Assembly: GCA_903838675.1 (NCBI GenBank)
Contig: CAILZI010000183.1
Span: 1-40,733, forward strand
Length of the DNA stretch: 40,733 nt
Direction: 5' to 3'
Origin: an uncultured Verrucomicrobiota bacterium
GTDB taxonomy: Bacteria > Verrucomicrobiota > Verrucomicrobiia > Verrucomicrobiales > Verrucomicrobiaceae
Below the pieces are notes generated by a model that saw only the letters and a list, made by a program, of their open reading frames with translations, made no database searches and was not told the origin of the DNA. Below are positions 8,007 to 17,152 of the stretch, one piece after another (the stretch's first letter is position 1; each line of letters starts with the position of its first letter). The position numbers and the translations under genes are program-made.

Positions 8007-9212
8007 TCAGGGGGTCACCCAGCCAGCCTGCACGAACTCGCTGATCCAAACCTGGAAATCCACAGGGGCATCCGGGGGGAATTTGAGCCGCAGAAGCATC
8101 GGCACGGTGGCATCTTCGCTTAGTTGCAATTGGTAATCCAGCGCCTTGGCGATCGGCCCACCCTTCTCGGCATAGCCATAGACCACTTTGGCACCGGGTT
8201 CGGAAATGTTGCGCAGGCTGTAACACTGAAGCTTGGAGGGATCCCCAAACTGATTTTCAAAATGTCCCGCAGGAGAAACGAGCACCCGAAAGAGGGTGGG
8301 GGCGGCCTGCTTCAATTCGAGAAAATCCGACCAACCCATCTCACCTGCGCCCACGAAAGACTCCCAATCCACACGCGGCCCTGCCGTGGTGTGTTCCACC
8401 GTGGCAACGCGCCGGCCACCGCCTTCGAAAACCACAACGTGCTGGCTGAACTTGGGGGAGATTTCCGTCGCCTCGACGATGGAATCATACGTCATCGGAC
8501 CATCCGAATTTTTCGAATAGTAGATGCTCATCAAGGGGGCCACGCGCAGGCGATCGCGCACCAGCAGGACGCGCTGCTTCCAAGTGGGAGTTTCCAAAAA
8601 CTTGCCCAGAAGCTCTTCCGCAGCAGCCAGCTTCGCCAGATCCCCGCCTGGGATTTTTGGCAGGGCGCTGGCGGTTTTGAGTTCCTCACTGCCTGGTGGG
8701 CGAAACACAAGATTGCCAGAGTTCACCGGGGGCAGCGGCTCCTCGGGCTGCATCAGCGACAATTCAGGTGGGAGCACCATTTTCCCACCATTCTCCGATG
8801 TGAAAGCACCCGCCTTTGCCGACTTTGAATCCAGTTGTTTCCCTTTCTGCGCCGGTGATGGCACCAAGCTCCAGATTACAATGATTACAACGATGAGGCC
8901 GACCACCCCCGATCCAATCATCAACCGCCGCCGAAACTGCTGGATCTCGGGATCCATGCGCATGCGATCAAAGGCATCCCCTGGCAATGGCTGCGGCTCC
9001 TGAATATCAGGCGAGATAATGGGAGCAGGCGTGCTGACGGGCTCATTCTGCGTCATCAGCAACGCACGACGCTTCGTCTTGGTGGTCTTTTCCGCCATCT
9101 GCAGCATCACCATTTGCCCGCACTCCGGACAGGGGCGTGAACGAGTCACTGATGAAACCTGGATTTCGACAGTTTTTTCGCAATGGGGGCAGACGAGGGT
9201 TGTGGCCGGCAT
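8007..9212 (-). CDS. Zinc-ribbon, single-pass membrane protein of unknown function
   Basis: 401 residues. The N-terminus is a zinc ribbon with CPHC (8-11) and CPEC (28-31), the type found in prokaryotic MJ0042-like domains. A Pro-rich linker follows, then one membrane helix (about 97-117). The C-terminal region of about 280 residues is probably outside the membrane. It has no recognised domain but looks like mixed alpha/beta with several aromatic pairs (VDWESFVGAGEMGWSDF, CYSLRNISEPG). Orientation would put the ribbon in the cytoplasm. Such proteins are common and uncharacterised in verrucomicrobia. It is followed by the DUF1501 gene 102 bases downstream; a functional link is not shown. Confidence 0.75.
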   Translation of the reverse strand: MPATTLVCPHCEKTVEIQVSSVTRSRPCPECGQMVMLQMAEKTTKTKRRALLMTQNEPVSTPAPIISPDIQEPQPLPGDAFDRMRMDPEIQQFRRRLMIGSGVVGLIVVIIVIWSLVPSPAQKGKQLDSKSAKAGAFTSENGGKMVLPPELSLMQPEEPLPPVNSGNLVFRPPGSEELKTASALPKIPGGDLAKLAAAEELLGKFLETPTWKQRVLLVRDRLRVAPLMSIYYSKNSDGPMTYDSIVEATEISPKFSQHVVVFEGGGRRVATVEHTTAGPRVDWESFVGAGEMGWSDFLELKQAAPTLFRVLVSPAGHFENQFGDPSKLQCYSLRNISEPGAKVVYGYAEKGGPIAKALDYQLQLSEDATVPMLLRLKFPPDAPVDFQVWISEFVQAGWVTP

Positions 9213-9282
9213 TCTAGGCTGGACGTTTATGAAGGGTAAAGCACTCTGGCTGCTGGAATGAACTGCCGCAACTTGTGGTTGT

Positions 9283-10242
9283 TCAATTTCCCAGCACCCC
9301 TGCCACAGTCACACCGCCGCTGGAACGCAGGCGCTGCAAACCCCAGCTCATCATGATGCGGGCGTCATCCCAGATGTACTTAGTCTTTGTGCCAAGCTGC
9401 ACGAGTATAACCTCACGCCCACCGCTGGCGGCGCTGGAAATCAAACAGCGGCCGCTGGCCACGGTGTAGCCTGTTTTCATGCCATTGCACTCCGGCATGG
9501 CCCCCAGCAGTTCATTGGTATTCGAGAGCGTGACCACGCGCCCATCTGCACGCCGGAAGCTGAGGTACTTCCGCCGCACCACATCGCGGATCACGGCATT
9601 ACGATACGCCGCCATGGCCACCCGGGCCATGTCACGTGCGGTGGAGTACTGCCCGCCCACCGTGAGGCCGTGTGGATTTTTGAAGCTGGAGTTCACACAG
9701 CCCAACGCGCGCGCCTTGGCGTTCATCTTTGCGGTAAAAGCGCTGATGCTGCCCGCGTTGTCACGCGCCAGTGCATTGGCCACGTCATTCGCGCTTTTCA
9801 CCAGAAAGGCATAGAGCAGCTCACGACGCGAATAGGACTCCCCAGGTCTGATTCCCAGCCGGGTCGGCTCCACGGCCACATCGGAGGCCTGAACGTGAAC
9901 CATTTTATCGAGATTTCCCTCATCCAGCACCACCAGGGCGGTCACCAACTTCTGAGTGCTTGCCACGCCGCGCGCCGTTTCAAAACTGCGCCCCGCAAGA
10001 TGCTGCCCGGTGCGGGCATCCAGCAGGAGGTAGGAGGCGGCGCGGATCGCCGGACCGGAAGTGGCCACGAGCATGGGCCGCTCAGGCAGCAGCACCGGAA
10101 CGATCTGAGCACTGTCTCCCTGAGCGTACATGTGCTGGGAATTCGGTGCGACCGGGATGGCATGCGCCACGCCCAGTTCTGCACAATTTGCCAGCAGCCC
10201 TGCGGCTGTGACTGTCATCAAAAGCTGGATCAATCTCATCAT
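9283..10242 (-). CDS. D-alanyl-D-alanine carboxypeptidase, S11 (PBP5-like)
   Basis: Trims the terminal D-Ala of peptidoglycan stem peptides in the periplasm. All three active-site motifs are present: STQK (S95-K98, catalytic Ser and Lys), SAN (150-152) and KTG (256-258). The N-terminus is a signal sequence; LLANC at 16-20 resembles a lipobox, although Asn before Cys is unusual, so lipidation is uncertain. At 319 residues it lacks the C-terminal PBP5 domain and amphipathic anchor of DacA, so it resembles the short DacA/PbpG group. It is transcribed away from the parvulin gene, sharing a 130-base promoter region. Confidence 0.92.
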   Translation of the reverse strand: MMRLIQLLMTVTAAGLLANCAELGVAHAIPVAPNSQHMYAQGDSAQIVPVLLPERPMLVATSGPAIRAASYLLLDARTGQHLAGRSFETARGVASTQKLVTALVVLDEGNLDKMVHVQASDVAVEPTRLGIRPGESYSRRELLYAFLVKSANDVANALARDNAGSISAFTAKMNAKARALGCVNSSFKNPHGLTVGGQYSTARDMARVAMAAYRNAVIRDVVRRKYLSFRRADGRVVTLSNTNELLGAMPECNGMKTGYTVASGRCLISSAASGGREVILVQLGTKTKYIWDDARIMMSWGLQRLRSSGGVTVAGVLGN

Positions 10243-10372
10243 CGTGAAGGAACGCCAGACCTGCCCGCAGTTTTCATGCCGGACATAGCAACCATGGCTC
10301 TCTTCATCTAGGCCACCCCGGGTTTGTTGTCAAACCTTGCGCCCTCCGTCTCGCGCTCCATGTTCGCGCCAT

Positions 10373-11260
10373 ATGGCACTAATCATCAACGGCGAACCCA
10401 TCGACGACGAAATCATTGAGGCGGAGTTCCGCCACATCAAAAGTCACTACGAACGCACCCTTCAGGTGGCATGCTGTGAGCGTGACCCAGAATTTCGCGG
10501 CATCGCCAAGGACAACCTCATCTCCCGCGCCCTGCTCGGCCAGGAAAGCCGCCGCCGCCACCCGGAGGTCGCCGAAGCCGACATCACCGCGCGCCTGACC
10601 AAGCTCATCGATGAGGCCGGTGGTGAAACGCAATTTTACATGAACATCGGCATGCCCGTCAAAGACGAGGCAGTCGTCCGCGAGAACGTGGCTGGCGGTG
10701 TCCGGCTCGACAAAACGCTGCAGGAAATTTACGCCCCGGAGCCGGAGCCGACCGAGGCGGAGCTGAGGGCCTGCTATGAGGCCAACCTCAAGCATTACAT
10801 GACAGAAGAGGAGATCCAAGCCTCCCACATCACCAAAGGCCTGCAGGGTGCCACGAGCCGCCAGGAGATCTACCAGTCCATGCGCGATGTTCGTTCCCAG
10901 CTGCTCGCCGGAGCCGACTTCGCCAAACTGGCCGAAGAGCACCGCACCGCTGAGCAGCAGCAGATCGACCTCGGCTGGTTCAAGCGCGGCGAGTTCATGG
11001 AAGAATTTGAAACCATCGCCTTCTCCATGGGCGAGGGGGAGATCAGCCCCGTCTTCAACACCCAGCTAGGCTTTCATGTCTGCACCGTCACCGGCCGCCG
11101 CCCATCTGTGGCGCGTCCGTTCGATGAAGTGAGGGACGAAGTGAAGAACCGCTTTCTTGAAGAATACCGCGACAAAAAGTTCAACGCCCTGCTCGAAGAG
11201 CTCAAAGCCACCGCCAAAGTCGAAGACACGGATCCTGAAGGAGAGAACTGCGGGCACTGA
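10373..11260 (+). CDS. Parvulin-type peptidyl-prolyl cis-trans isomerase
   Basis: 295 residues in two parts. An N-terminal SurA/trigger-factor-like helical region covers about 1-130. A PpiC rotamase domain covers about 140-245, containing EIQASHITKG, LLAGADFAKLAEEH, DLGWFKRGEFMEEFE and SPVFNTQLGFHVCTVTGRRP, the standard parvulin order including the FHV strand. A charged helical tail follows. No signal peptide is seen from the ATG at 10373, so it may act in the cytoplasm, or export may use another route. A TTG at 10337 would add 12 residues that do not look like a signal. The gene is divergent from the carboxypeptidase gene and ends in a hairpin shared with the next converging gene. Confidence 0.88.
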   Translation: MALIINGEPIDDEIIEAEFRHIKSHYERTLQVACCERDPEFRGIAKDNLISRALLGQESRRRHPEVAEADITARLTKLIDEAGGETQFYMNIGMPVKDEAVVRENVAGGVRLDKTLQEIYAPEPEPTEAELRACYEANLKHYMTEEEIQASHITKGLQGATSRQEIYQSMRDVRSQLLAGADFAKLAEEHRTAEQQQIDLGWFKRGEFMEEFETIAFSMGEGEISPVFNTQLGFHVCTVTGRRPSVARPFDEVRDEVKNRFLEEYRDKKFNALLEELKATAKVEDTDPEGENCGH

Positions 11261-11282
11261 AGGTGACTTGGAGGTCACCTTC
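11259..11282. terminator. Bidirectional terminator-like hairpin
   Basis: A perfect 9-base stem, GAAGGTGAC/GTCACCTTC, with a 6-base loop. It includes the last bases of the parvulin stop codon and ends 7 bases before the stop of the converging zinc-knuckle gene. Only a weak T run (11294-11299) follows on the plus strand, so termination strength is uncertain. The position between two converging stops supports the role. Confidence 0.55.
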
Positions 11283-11289
11283 ACCGCTT

Positions 11290-11838
11290 TCACATTTTTG
11301 AGATCGCCGGGACCGAAGTGCGGAAGATTTCCACAGGTTCCGGCAGCGAGTCCATGGGCGGTGGTCCGGGGAAATTGTCATCCACAAAGCGCCGCCAGGT
11401 GTCGCGCGTTTTGACCGAGATGAAGCCCTGCACGGTGTCGCCACACTTGCCGCAGATCATCACGCTGTGCAGGAGGGAGAGGCCCTCGCACACGCCGGTG
11501 ATGACGAAATCCTCCATGCCTGGTGCATCGCGCCGTGCGTTGCACACGGCACATGATTCCAGACCGCGCTCCAGCGTGACCTGCTCGTATTGAAACTGCG
11601 CCAGGCGCTTTTTCGACTCCTGGGAAAACTCCTCCATCATCTGCGAGCGGCAGTGATCGCAGAGCGCATACTCCATCACGCATTCGCCGCGCTTGAAGGC
11701 CTTGGAAATTTGAAAACCGCCGGGAAAGTCCGGCAGGGACTCGCCGCAGCGCGTGCAGTTCTGAAATGGACGCTCCTCATACTCACACCGCAGGTCGGGC
11801 GGAATGGGCGGCGGCTGTTGGAGATCGTGATCAGACAT
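11290..11838 (-). CDS. Protein with four CxxC zinc knuckles, function unknown
   Basis: About 182 residues, soluble, with no signal peptide. Four CxxC pairs are spaced along the chain: CTRC (about 28), CDHC (about 60), CAVC (about 91) and CGKC (about 128). This suggests two zinc sites, each formed by two pairs. Between them lies a charged helix (EEFSQESKKRLAQFQYEQ). I do not recognise the family. The ATG at 11838 is preferred; an in-frame ATG at 11862 would leave only 3 bases to the start of the divergent PQQ-propeller gene. Even so, only 27 bases separate the two start codons, so at least one promoter must lie inside the other gene. Confidence 0.7.
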   Translation of the reverse strand: MSDHDLQQPPPIPPDLRCEYEERPFQNCTRCGESLPDFPGGFQISKAFKRGECVMEYALCDHCRSQMMEEFSQESKKRLAQFQYEQVTLERGLESCAVCNARRDAPGMEDFVITGVCEGLSLLHSVMICGKCGDTVQGFISVKTRDTWRRFVDDNFPGPPPMDSLPEPVEIFRTSVPAISKM

Positions 11839-11865
11839 CGGCTTGTTTGCAACAAAGCGCACACC

Positions 11866-13023
11866 ATGCCAGTTTCACAGTCCAAACTCATGCGCGCCTC
11901 GCTTTTCCTCAGTCTCCTCCTTTCAGCCGTTCTGCATGCTCAAAATGCAGACTGGCCGGACTCCCGTGGCAACGCGGCCATGACGGGCACTTCTGCTGTC
12001 GAACTGAAGTTCCCCCTCGAACTCGCGTGGCAGTTCAAGCTGATGGACAAGCCGAAAGGGCAGGCCGAGATGCTCGTCTCCAGCGCCGTCGTACGTGGAG
12101 GAAAAGTTTATCTGGGCAGCAAGGACGGCAAATTTTTCTGCCTCGACCTCGTCACTGGCAAAGAGATTTGGAAGACCGAGGCCAAGGGAGCCTTTGATGG
12201 TGCCGCCGCTTTTGCAGGCGAGCTCGTCGTCGTCGGCTGTCAGGATGGCTTTGTCTATGCCTGGAACGCCGATACTGGCAAGGAAGTGTGGAAATTTGAG
12301 ACTCAGGCCGAAATCCACGCCGCTGCCAATGTCTGGACCAACCCTGAAACCAAGGCGCAGAAAATCATCATCGGCAGCTACGACTACTCCATCTACTGCC
12401 TCGATGCCAAAACCGGCGTGAAGGAGTGGGCCGCTGAAACCGGCTACTACATCAACGGCGGCTCGGCCGTCGGCGACGGCAAAGTTGTCTTCGGCGGCTG
12501 CGACAGCGTGCTGCACGTGCATGATGTGAAGACCGGCAAAGAAGAGCGGCAGATCGAAGTCGGGGCCTACATCGGCAACAACGTCGCCATCGCCGATGGC
12601 GTCATCTACGTCAGCCACTACGGCAACCGCGTCGGTGCCTATCGCATCGCCGATGGCACCAAGGTCTGGGAGTACGGCGAGCGCGACTTCGAGTACTACG
12701 CCGCACCCGCCATCTGGGACAAAGGCGTGTATGTGGGTGGAAGAGACAAACGCTTTCACGCCATCGACCGCGTTACCGGCGCGCAGCTTTGGGAATTCCG
12801 CGCCCGTGACCGCATCGACAGCAGCGCCGTCATTTGCGCCGGGAAAGTGGCCATCTTTGGCTGCGACGATGGGTATATCTATGCGCTCGATCTCAAGACG
12901 GGGAAAGAGGTGTGGCACAACGAGATTGGAGCGCCGGTGAAGACGTCAGGTGCCATCGCAGGAGAGTATGTCCTCTTTGGTGCCGATGACGGGGTGCTGT
13001 ATGTGTTTCGGAATGGGAAGTGA
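11866..13023 (+). CDS. Secreted PQQ-binding-like beta-propeller protein
   Basis: About 385 residues with a cleavable signal (MRASLFLSLLLSAVLHAQ, from the in-frame ATG at 11890; the ATG at 11866 adds 8 residues). The rest is a run of seven to eight propeller blades with the repeat G-x-V-Y-x-x-x-x-D-G-x-x-x-A-x-D-x-x-T-G-K-x-x-W, seen as LDLVTGKEIWK, WNADTGKEVWK, LDAKTGVKEW, HDVKTGKE, IDRVTGAQLWEF and LDLKTGKEVW. This resembles BamB and the PQQ-like proteins common in verrucomicrobia. No quinoprotein dehydrogenase active-site residues or haem motif are evident, so a binding or scaffold role in the periplasm is more likely than catalysis. Confidence 0.85.
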   Translation: MPVSQSKLMRASLFLSLLLSAVLHAQNADWPDSRGNAAMTGTSAVELKFPLELAWQFKLMDKPKGQAEMLVSSAVVRGGKVYLGSKDGKFFCLDLVTGKEIWKTEAKGAFDGAAAFAGELVVVGCQDGFVYAWNADTGKEVWKFETQAEIHAAANVWTNPETKAQKIIIGSYDYSIYCLDAKTGVKEWAAETGYYINGGSAVGDGKVVFGGCDSVLHVHDVKTGKEERQIEVGAYIGNNVAIADGVIYVSHYGNRVGAYRIADGTKVWEYGERDFEYYAAPAIWDKGVYVGGRDKRFHAIDRVTGAQLWEFRARDRIDSSAVICAGKVAIFGCDDGYIYALDLKTGKEVWHNEIGAPVKTSGAIAGEYVLFGADDGVLYVFRNGK

Positions 13024-13125
13024 GGGGCACGAGATCCTCAAGTGAAACCAAAGACTTCTGCAAACGAGTCAAATCGCTTTGCAACTCTTTGACATCGCAG
13101 GGTTAAATGACTTTCTTCGAATTAA

Positions 13126-15468
13126 ATGAAAGTCATCTATACCACCCTTTTCTTAGCCGCTGCGGCGTATGTTTGCGCCATTGAGGCGCCGCCAGAGAAG
13201 GATCCGACGGTGAAGCAGCGGGGGCCATTTTATTCGGGCTGCATTCGCTGGCGTGGCGAGGAGGATGTCATCGGCTACAAAGGGATGGTACTAACGCTCG
13301 GCAAGGATGCGGATGCCTATGTCTGTTACGATTCGGAACTGGTGCGCCTCTCGCTGGGATGGGTGACCAAGGGCGGGCACTATGGGCTGACGGTGCCGCG
13401 CTTCAATGCGCCGCCGCCGACAGTTGCAGGCACGGTGATCTTTGGCACGCCGAAGACGCCAGGATGGGCGAACGGAGGCATTAACGCCGACCCGCGCGAA
13501 GGCAAACGCGGCCCGCTGCCGAAGGATTGGGCGCATCACAAGGGGCTTTATGTTCACGGCAAGCAGGTGGTGCTCAACTACTCGGTGGGCGCGGTGGATA
13601 TGCTGGAGCTGCCGGGTTTTGAGCGCGTGGAGCAGTGGCCCGTTTTCACCCGCACGTTTCAAACAACACAAAATGCGAAGGAACTCGCGCTGACCGTGCT
13701 GCATGTGCCGGGTGCAATTCTGGAATCGGCGGAGTCGGGCAGGATCGTGCGTAATCCGGCGAGCGGTGAGACGTTCCTCGTCGCTTGCGAGGGCGGTGAA
13801 GGGGTGACGTGGGAAGTTCGTGAGGGTGCCGTGATTCTGAAGCTCGCATCCGTCACTGCAAATCAGCCATTCCGCCTCGACATCGCAGCACTGGGGAAAA
13901 CCCATGAAGCCCCGAATGACGCACTCGCCCTGTCGCCAATGAGCAACGATTTGCGCGAGTTGACGCGAGGTGGCGCACCGCTTTGGCCGCAGCCGGTGCC
14001 AACCCAAGGCGAGCGCGCCAAGGATGATGCGGCTTATGTGGTGGATCGCATCACGGAACCGCTGAAGAATCCGTGGAAGGCGGACACGCTCTTCGGGGGC
14101 TTCGATTTCTTTGATGATGGACGCGCCGCTGTCTGCACCGTGCAGGGCGAAGTGTGGGTGGTCTCCGGCATTGATGACAAGCTGGAACACCTCTCCTGGC
14201 GACGCTTTGCCAGCGGACTCTTCCAACCGCTGGGGCTGCGCATCGTGCGCGGCAAGATCCATGTGCTCGGCCGCGACCAGATCACCCGCCTGCACGACCT
14301 CAATGAGGATGGCGAGGCAGACCAGTATGAGAACTTCAACAACGACACGATTCTATCCACCAATGCGGCCGACTACAACCTGGACCTGCAAACCGACCGC
14401 GAGGGCAATTTCTACTTTGGCAAAGCCACACCGTGGTTTCCGGACATCACGACTCCTCATCAGGGCGTGATTTTCAAAGTGTCGCCCGATGGCGCAAAGT
14501 CAGAAATCATCGCCACCGGACTGCGCGTGCCTAACGGCCTCGCCATCAGCCCGAGCGGCGAGATCGCCGTGAGTGAGAACCAAGGGCACTGGCAGCCATC
14601 GAGCAAAGTGAACCTCATCCACCCCGGTGGCTTCTACGGCATGATGCCTTCCGCGCAGCGCGAGATCGAAATGACCTGGGACGGCAAAACAATCACCGCG
14701 AATCCCAGCGATCCGGCTGTACGCAAAGAACTCGGCTTTAGCGGCTACGGTCCCAAGAATCCCGTACCCAAAGCCCTCTACGACCGCCCACTGGCGTGGC
14801 TGCCGTGGTCGGTGGACAACTCCAGCGGAGCCCCCTTCTGGGCCGTCACGGACAAATGGGGACCGCTCAGCCATCAGCTCCTGTTCACCAGCTACGGGCG
14901 CTGCGCGTTGTTTGCCACCCTGCGCCACAAGTTTGGAGATCTGGAGCAAGCCGCGATGGTGCCGCTGAATCTGCCTTTTGATACCGGCATCATGCGTGGC
15001 CGCGTGCATCCGCTCGACGGCCAGGTCTATGTGGCCGGCCTGCGCGGCTGGCTCACCACCGCGCAACGAGCCGGTGGACTCTATCGTGTCCGCTACACTG
15101 GCAAACCTGCCGACCTGCCTGTGGACTTCACCGTGAAAACGAGCGGCATTGAACTGCGCTTCTCCGATCCACTTGATCCGCAGTCTGCATCTGACCTCAG
15201 CCACTTCACCGCTCAACGCTGGAACTATTTTTGGAGCGGTGCCTATGGCTCATCCGACTACTCAGTGACGCACCCCAAGGAGCCAAGTCGTGACACCCTC
15301 ACCATCCAAGCTGCGCAGCTCTCCGCTGACGCCCGCATGCTCACGCTCGACATCTCCGACATGCGCAAGAGCCACCAGCTCCAGATCAACCTCAAGCTCC
15401 GTACCGCCGATGGCAGGCCGATTGAGCGCGTAATCTACCTTACCGTTCCCGTTCTTGCTCAACCGTAG
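13126..15468 (+). CDS. Large secreted propeller protein, DUF6797-like
   Basis: 780 residues with a signal peptide (about 1-18). The N-terminal third (about 30-270, including CIRWRGEEDVIGYKGMVLTLG and PTVAGTVIFGTPKTPGWANG) resembles the DUF6797 region of planctomycete/verrucomicrobial secreted proteins. The middle (about 300-660) is a six-bladed propeller of the sugar-dehydrogenase type, with VWVVSGIDDK, HDLNEDGEADQYENF, LRVPNGLAISPSGEIAVSENQGHW and HPGGFYGM. The C-terminus is a beta domain. Related proteins often carry a haem c motif (CxxCH); none is present here. The alpha/beta hydrolase reading frame begins 10 bases later, so the two probably form an operon for periplasmic degradation of an unknown substrate. 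The family name is from memory and moderately sure. Confidence 0.75.
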   Translation: MKVIYTTLFLAAAAYVCAIEAPPEKDPTVKQRGPFYSGCIRWRGEEDVIGYKGMVLTLGKDADAYVCYDSELVRLSLGWVTKGGHYGLTVPRFNAPPPTVAGTVIFGTPKTPGWANGGINADPREGKRGPLPKDWAHHKGLYVHGKQVVLNYSVGAVDMLELPGFERVEQWPVFTRTFQTTQNAKELALTVLHVPGAILESAESGRIVRNPASGETFLVACEGGEGVTWEVREGAVILKLASVTANQPFRLDIAALGKTHEAPNDALALSPMSNDLRELTRGGAPLWPQPVPTQGERAKDDAAYVVDRITEPLKNPWKADTLFGGFDFFDDGRAAVCTVQGEVWVVSGIDDKLEHLSWRRFASGLFQPLGLRIVRGKIHVLGRDQITRLHDLNEDGEADQYENFNNDTILSTNAADYNLDLQTDREGNFYFGKATPWFPDITTPHQGVIFKVSPDGAKSEIIATGLRVPNGLAISPSGEIAVSENQGHWQPSSKVNLIHPGGFYGMMPSAQREIEMTWDGKTITANPSDPAVRKELGFSGYGPKNPVPKALYDRPLAWLPWSVDNSSGAPFWAVTDKWGPLSHQLLFTSYGRCALFATLRHKFGDLEQAAMVPLNLPFDTGIMRGRVHPLDGQVYVAGLRGWLTTAQRAGGLYRVRYTGKPADLPVDFTVKTSGIELRFSDPLDPQSASDLSHFTAQRWNYFWSGAYGSSDYSVTHPKEPSRDTLTIQAAQLSADARMLTLDISDMRKSHQLQINLKLRTADGRPIERVIYLTVPVLAQP

Positions 15469-15478
15469 TCTCCCAACC

Positions 15479-16495
15479 ATGAAAACCGCATTCATCCTCT
15501 TTGCCGCGCTGACCATCGCGGCTGTCGCACAAACCCCCAAAGGCAAGCGCGCGCGCCAGCCTTTGCCAGACACGGTCGAAATGCGACCTGTGACCGTGTG
15601 GAGTGATTGAACCCGCATGGCGGCGGATCTCTACCTGCCGAAGGGACTCAAGACCGAAGACAAGCTTCCAGCCATTATCCTCTGCGCGGGAACGGGCGGC
15701 ACGAAAGGCGGCTCACAGGCGCGGGTCGCACCGTTGTTCGCGGAGAAAGGCTACATTGTGCTCGCCTTTGATTACCGCGGCTGGGGGCAGAGCGAGAGCC
15801 AGCTCAAGGCCATGGAGCAGCAACCTGCGCCTGACGCGAACAACGAAATGACGATCAAAGTCAAAGCCTTGCGCTGGCAGATGAACTACACGGATCAGAC
15901 CGAGGACATCCGTGCGGCCATCAGCTACATTGCAGGTGAGCCGAATGTTGATCCCAATCGCATAGGTCTTTGGGGCAGCAGCTACGGCGGCGGGCTCGTG
16001 ACGTGGGTAGCGGGGAATGATCCGCGAGTGAAATGCGTCGCCGCACAAGTGCCTGGAATGGGAGGAGCGCGTGCTCCCGCCGCGATCAAATATGGTTACG
16101 ATCTGGCGACCAAACAAGCACGTGGCGAAGTGGAACCCGTGCCCATCGAAACCGGCAAGATGACCGGCAAGATGGCGACCTATGCCAACATGCGCGTCAA
16201 TCCGGTCAAAAACATCGGCTTCAGCGCTCTCGATGCCGCCATGAAAATCAATGCTCCGGCTCTCTTCGTCCTGGCCGAGAACGAAGAGCTGAGCAGCAAT
16301 GCCAACGTCGAAGCCGTGCAGAAGAGCCTGCTCGAACGCAAGGTACCATCGAGCATCCACGTCATCAAAGGCATCACCCACTACGGCGTGTATAAAGAAG
16401 GATTCGATGAAGCCACGCAGGTTGAAATGGAATGGTTCAACAAGCATCTGCAAGGGGCTGCACCTCAGACTCCGGCAGCGGCGGCGGAGAAATGA
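15479..16495 (+). pseudogene. Secreted alpha/beta hydrolase interrupted by an in-frame TGA
   Basis: From the ATG at 15479 the frame encodes a signal peptide (MKTAFILFAALTIAAVAQ) and then VEMRPVTVWSD, a TGA stop (15608-15610, codon 44), and continues in the same frame as TRMAADLYLPKGL. Homologous enzymes of this type usually read WSDGTR, so a GGA-to-TGA change is the simplest explanation. Downstream the hydrolase is intact: nucleophile elbow GLWGSSYGGG, late acid region LFVLAENEE and the histidine in GITHYGVY. It resembles the dienelactone hydrolase/S15 group. An ATG at 15617 could start a 292-residue protein without a signal; GGAG lies 13 bases upstream, which is far. It may be a nonsense mutation, a sequence error or read-through. 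Confidence 0.8.
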
Positions 16496-16570
16496 AAAGG
16501 GATCCGCTTCAAGTTGAGGCAGCCGCCATCCATGCCTTGCATCCCCACATCTCACCGCTAAAGGATTCTT

Positions 16571-17152
16571 GTGCGCATCATTTCCGGTACCGCAGGGGGG
16601 CTTGCACTTGAAGTCCCGAAAACCGTCACACGACCCACGCAGGATCGGGTGAGGCAGGCTGTGTTCTCGATGCTCGGGGAACTCGTGCCTGGAGCGCACG
16701 TGCTGGACCTGTTTGCCGGCACGGGAGCCGTCGGCTTGGAATGCCTGAGCCGGGGTGCGGCCTCGGCGGTGTTTGTGGATGAAAACAAAGGGGCCTGTGA
16801 CGTGATCCGCAAGAACATCGCCAAGACCCGGCTCACGGGTGCCACGGTGCGCCACAACGATGTTTTCAAAATGCTGCCGCTGCTGGAAAAAGACGGCAAG
16901 CAGTTCGATCTCATCTTTGCCGATCCGCCGTACACGCATTGCGATGCGGACACGGATTTCGTGGCCAAACTGCTCGCCGAAGAAGCGCTGCCGAAGCTGC
17001 TGCACGCGGAGAGCCACCTCATTCTCGAAAGTCACCACTTCAACCGCGAAACCAAAAGCTGGCCCGGCTGGGAGGTGCTGACCGATCGCAATTACGGCTC
17101 CACCCGCATCGTCTGGCTGCGCAAACTTCCGCATGGCATCGAAAGCGCTTAG
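16571..17152 (+). CDS. rsmD: 16S rRNA (guanine(966)-N(2))-methyltransferase
   Basis: Methylates G966 of 16S rRNA with SAM. The 193 residues match the family: an opening MRIISGTAGGLALEVP, the RPTQDRVRQAVFSML segment (about 20-34), the SAM loop VLDLFAGTGAVGLECLSRGA (about 44-63) and the catalytic DPPY (about 117-120). It begins with GTG at 16571, preceded by AAGGA with a 5-base gap, one of the clearer ribosome binding sites here. Its end overlaps the start of waaA by 20 bases, pointing to a joint transcript. Confidence 0.95.
   Translation: MRIISGTAGGLALEVPKTVTRPTQDRVRQAVFSMLGELVPGAHVLDLFAGTGAVGLECLSRGAASAVFVDENKGACDVIRKNIAKTRLTGATVRHNDVFKMLPLLEKDGKQFDLIFADPPYTHCDADTDFVAKLLAEEALPKLLHAESHLILESHHFNRETKSWPGWEVLTDRNYGSTRIVWLRKLPHGIESA

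Noticed and set aside
15608..15610. Selenocysteine at the in-frame TGA
   Set aside because: The position corresponds to a Gly/turn before TRMAADLY and not to an active site; no SECIS-like hairpin is apparent right after the TGA.
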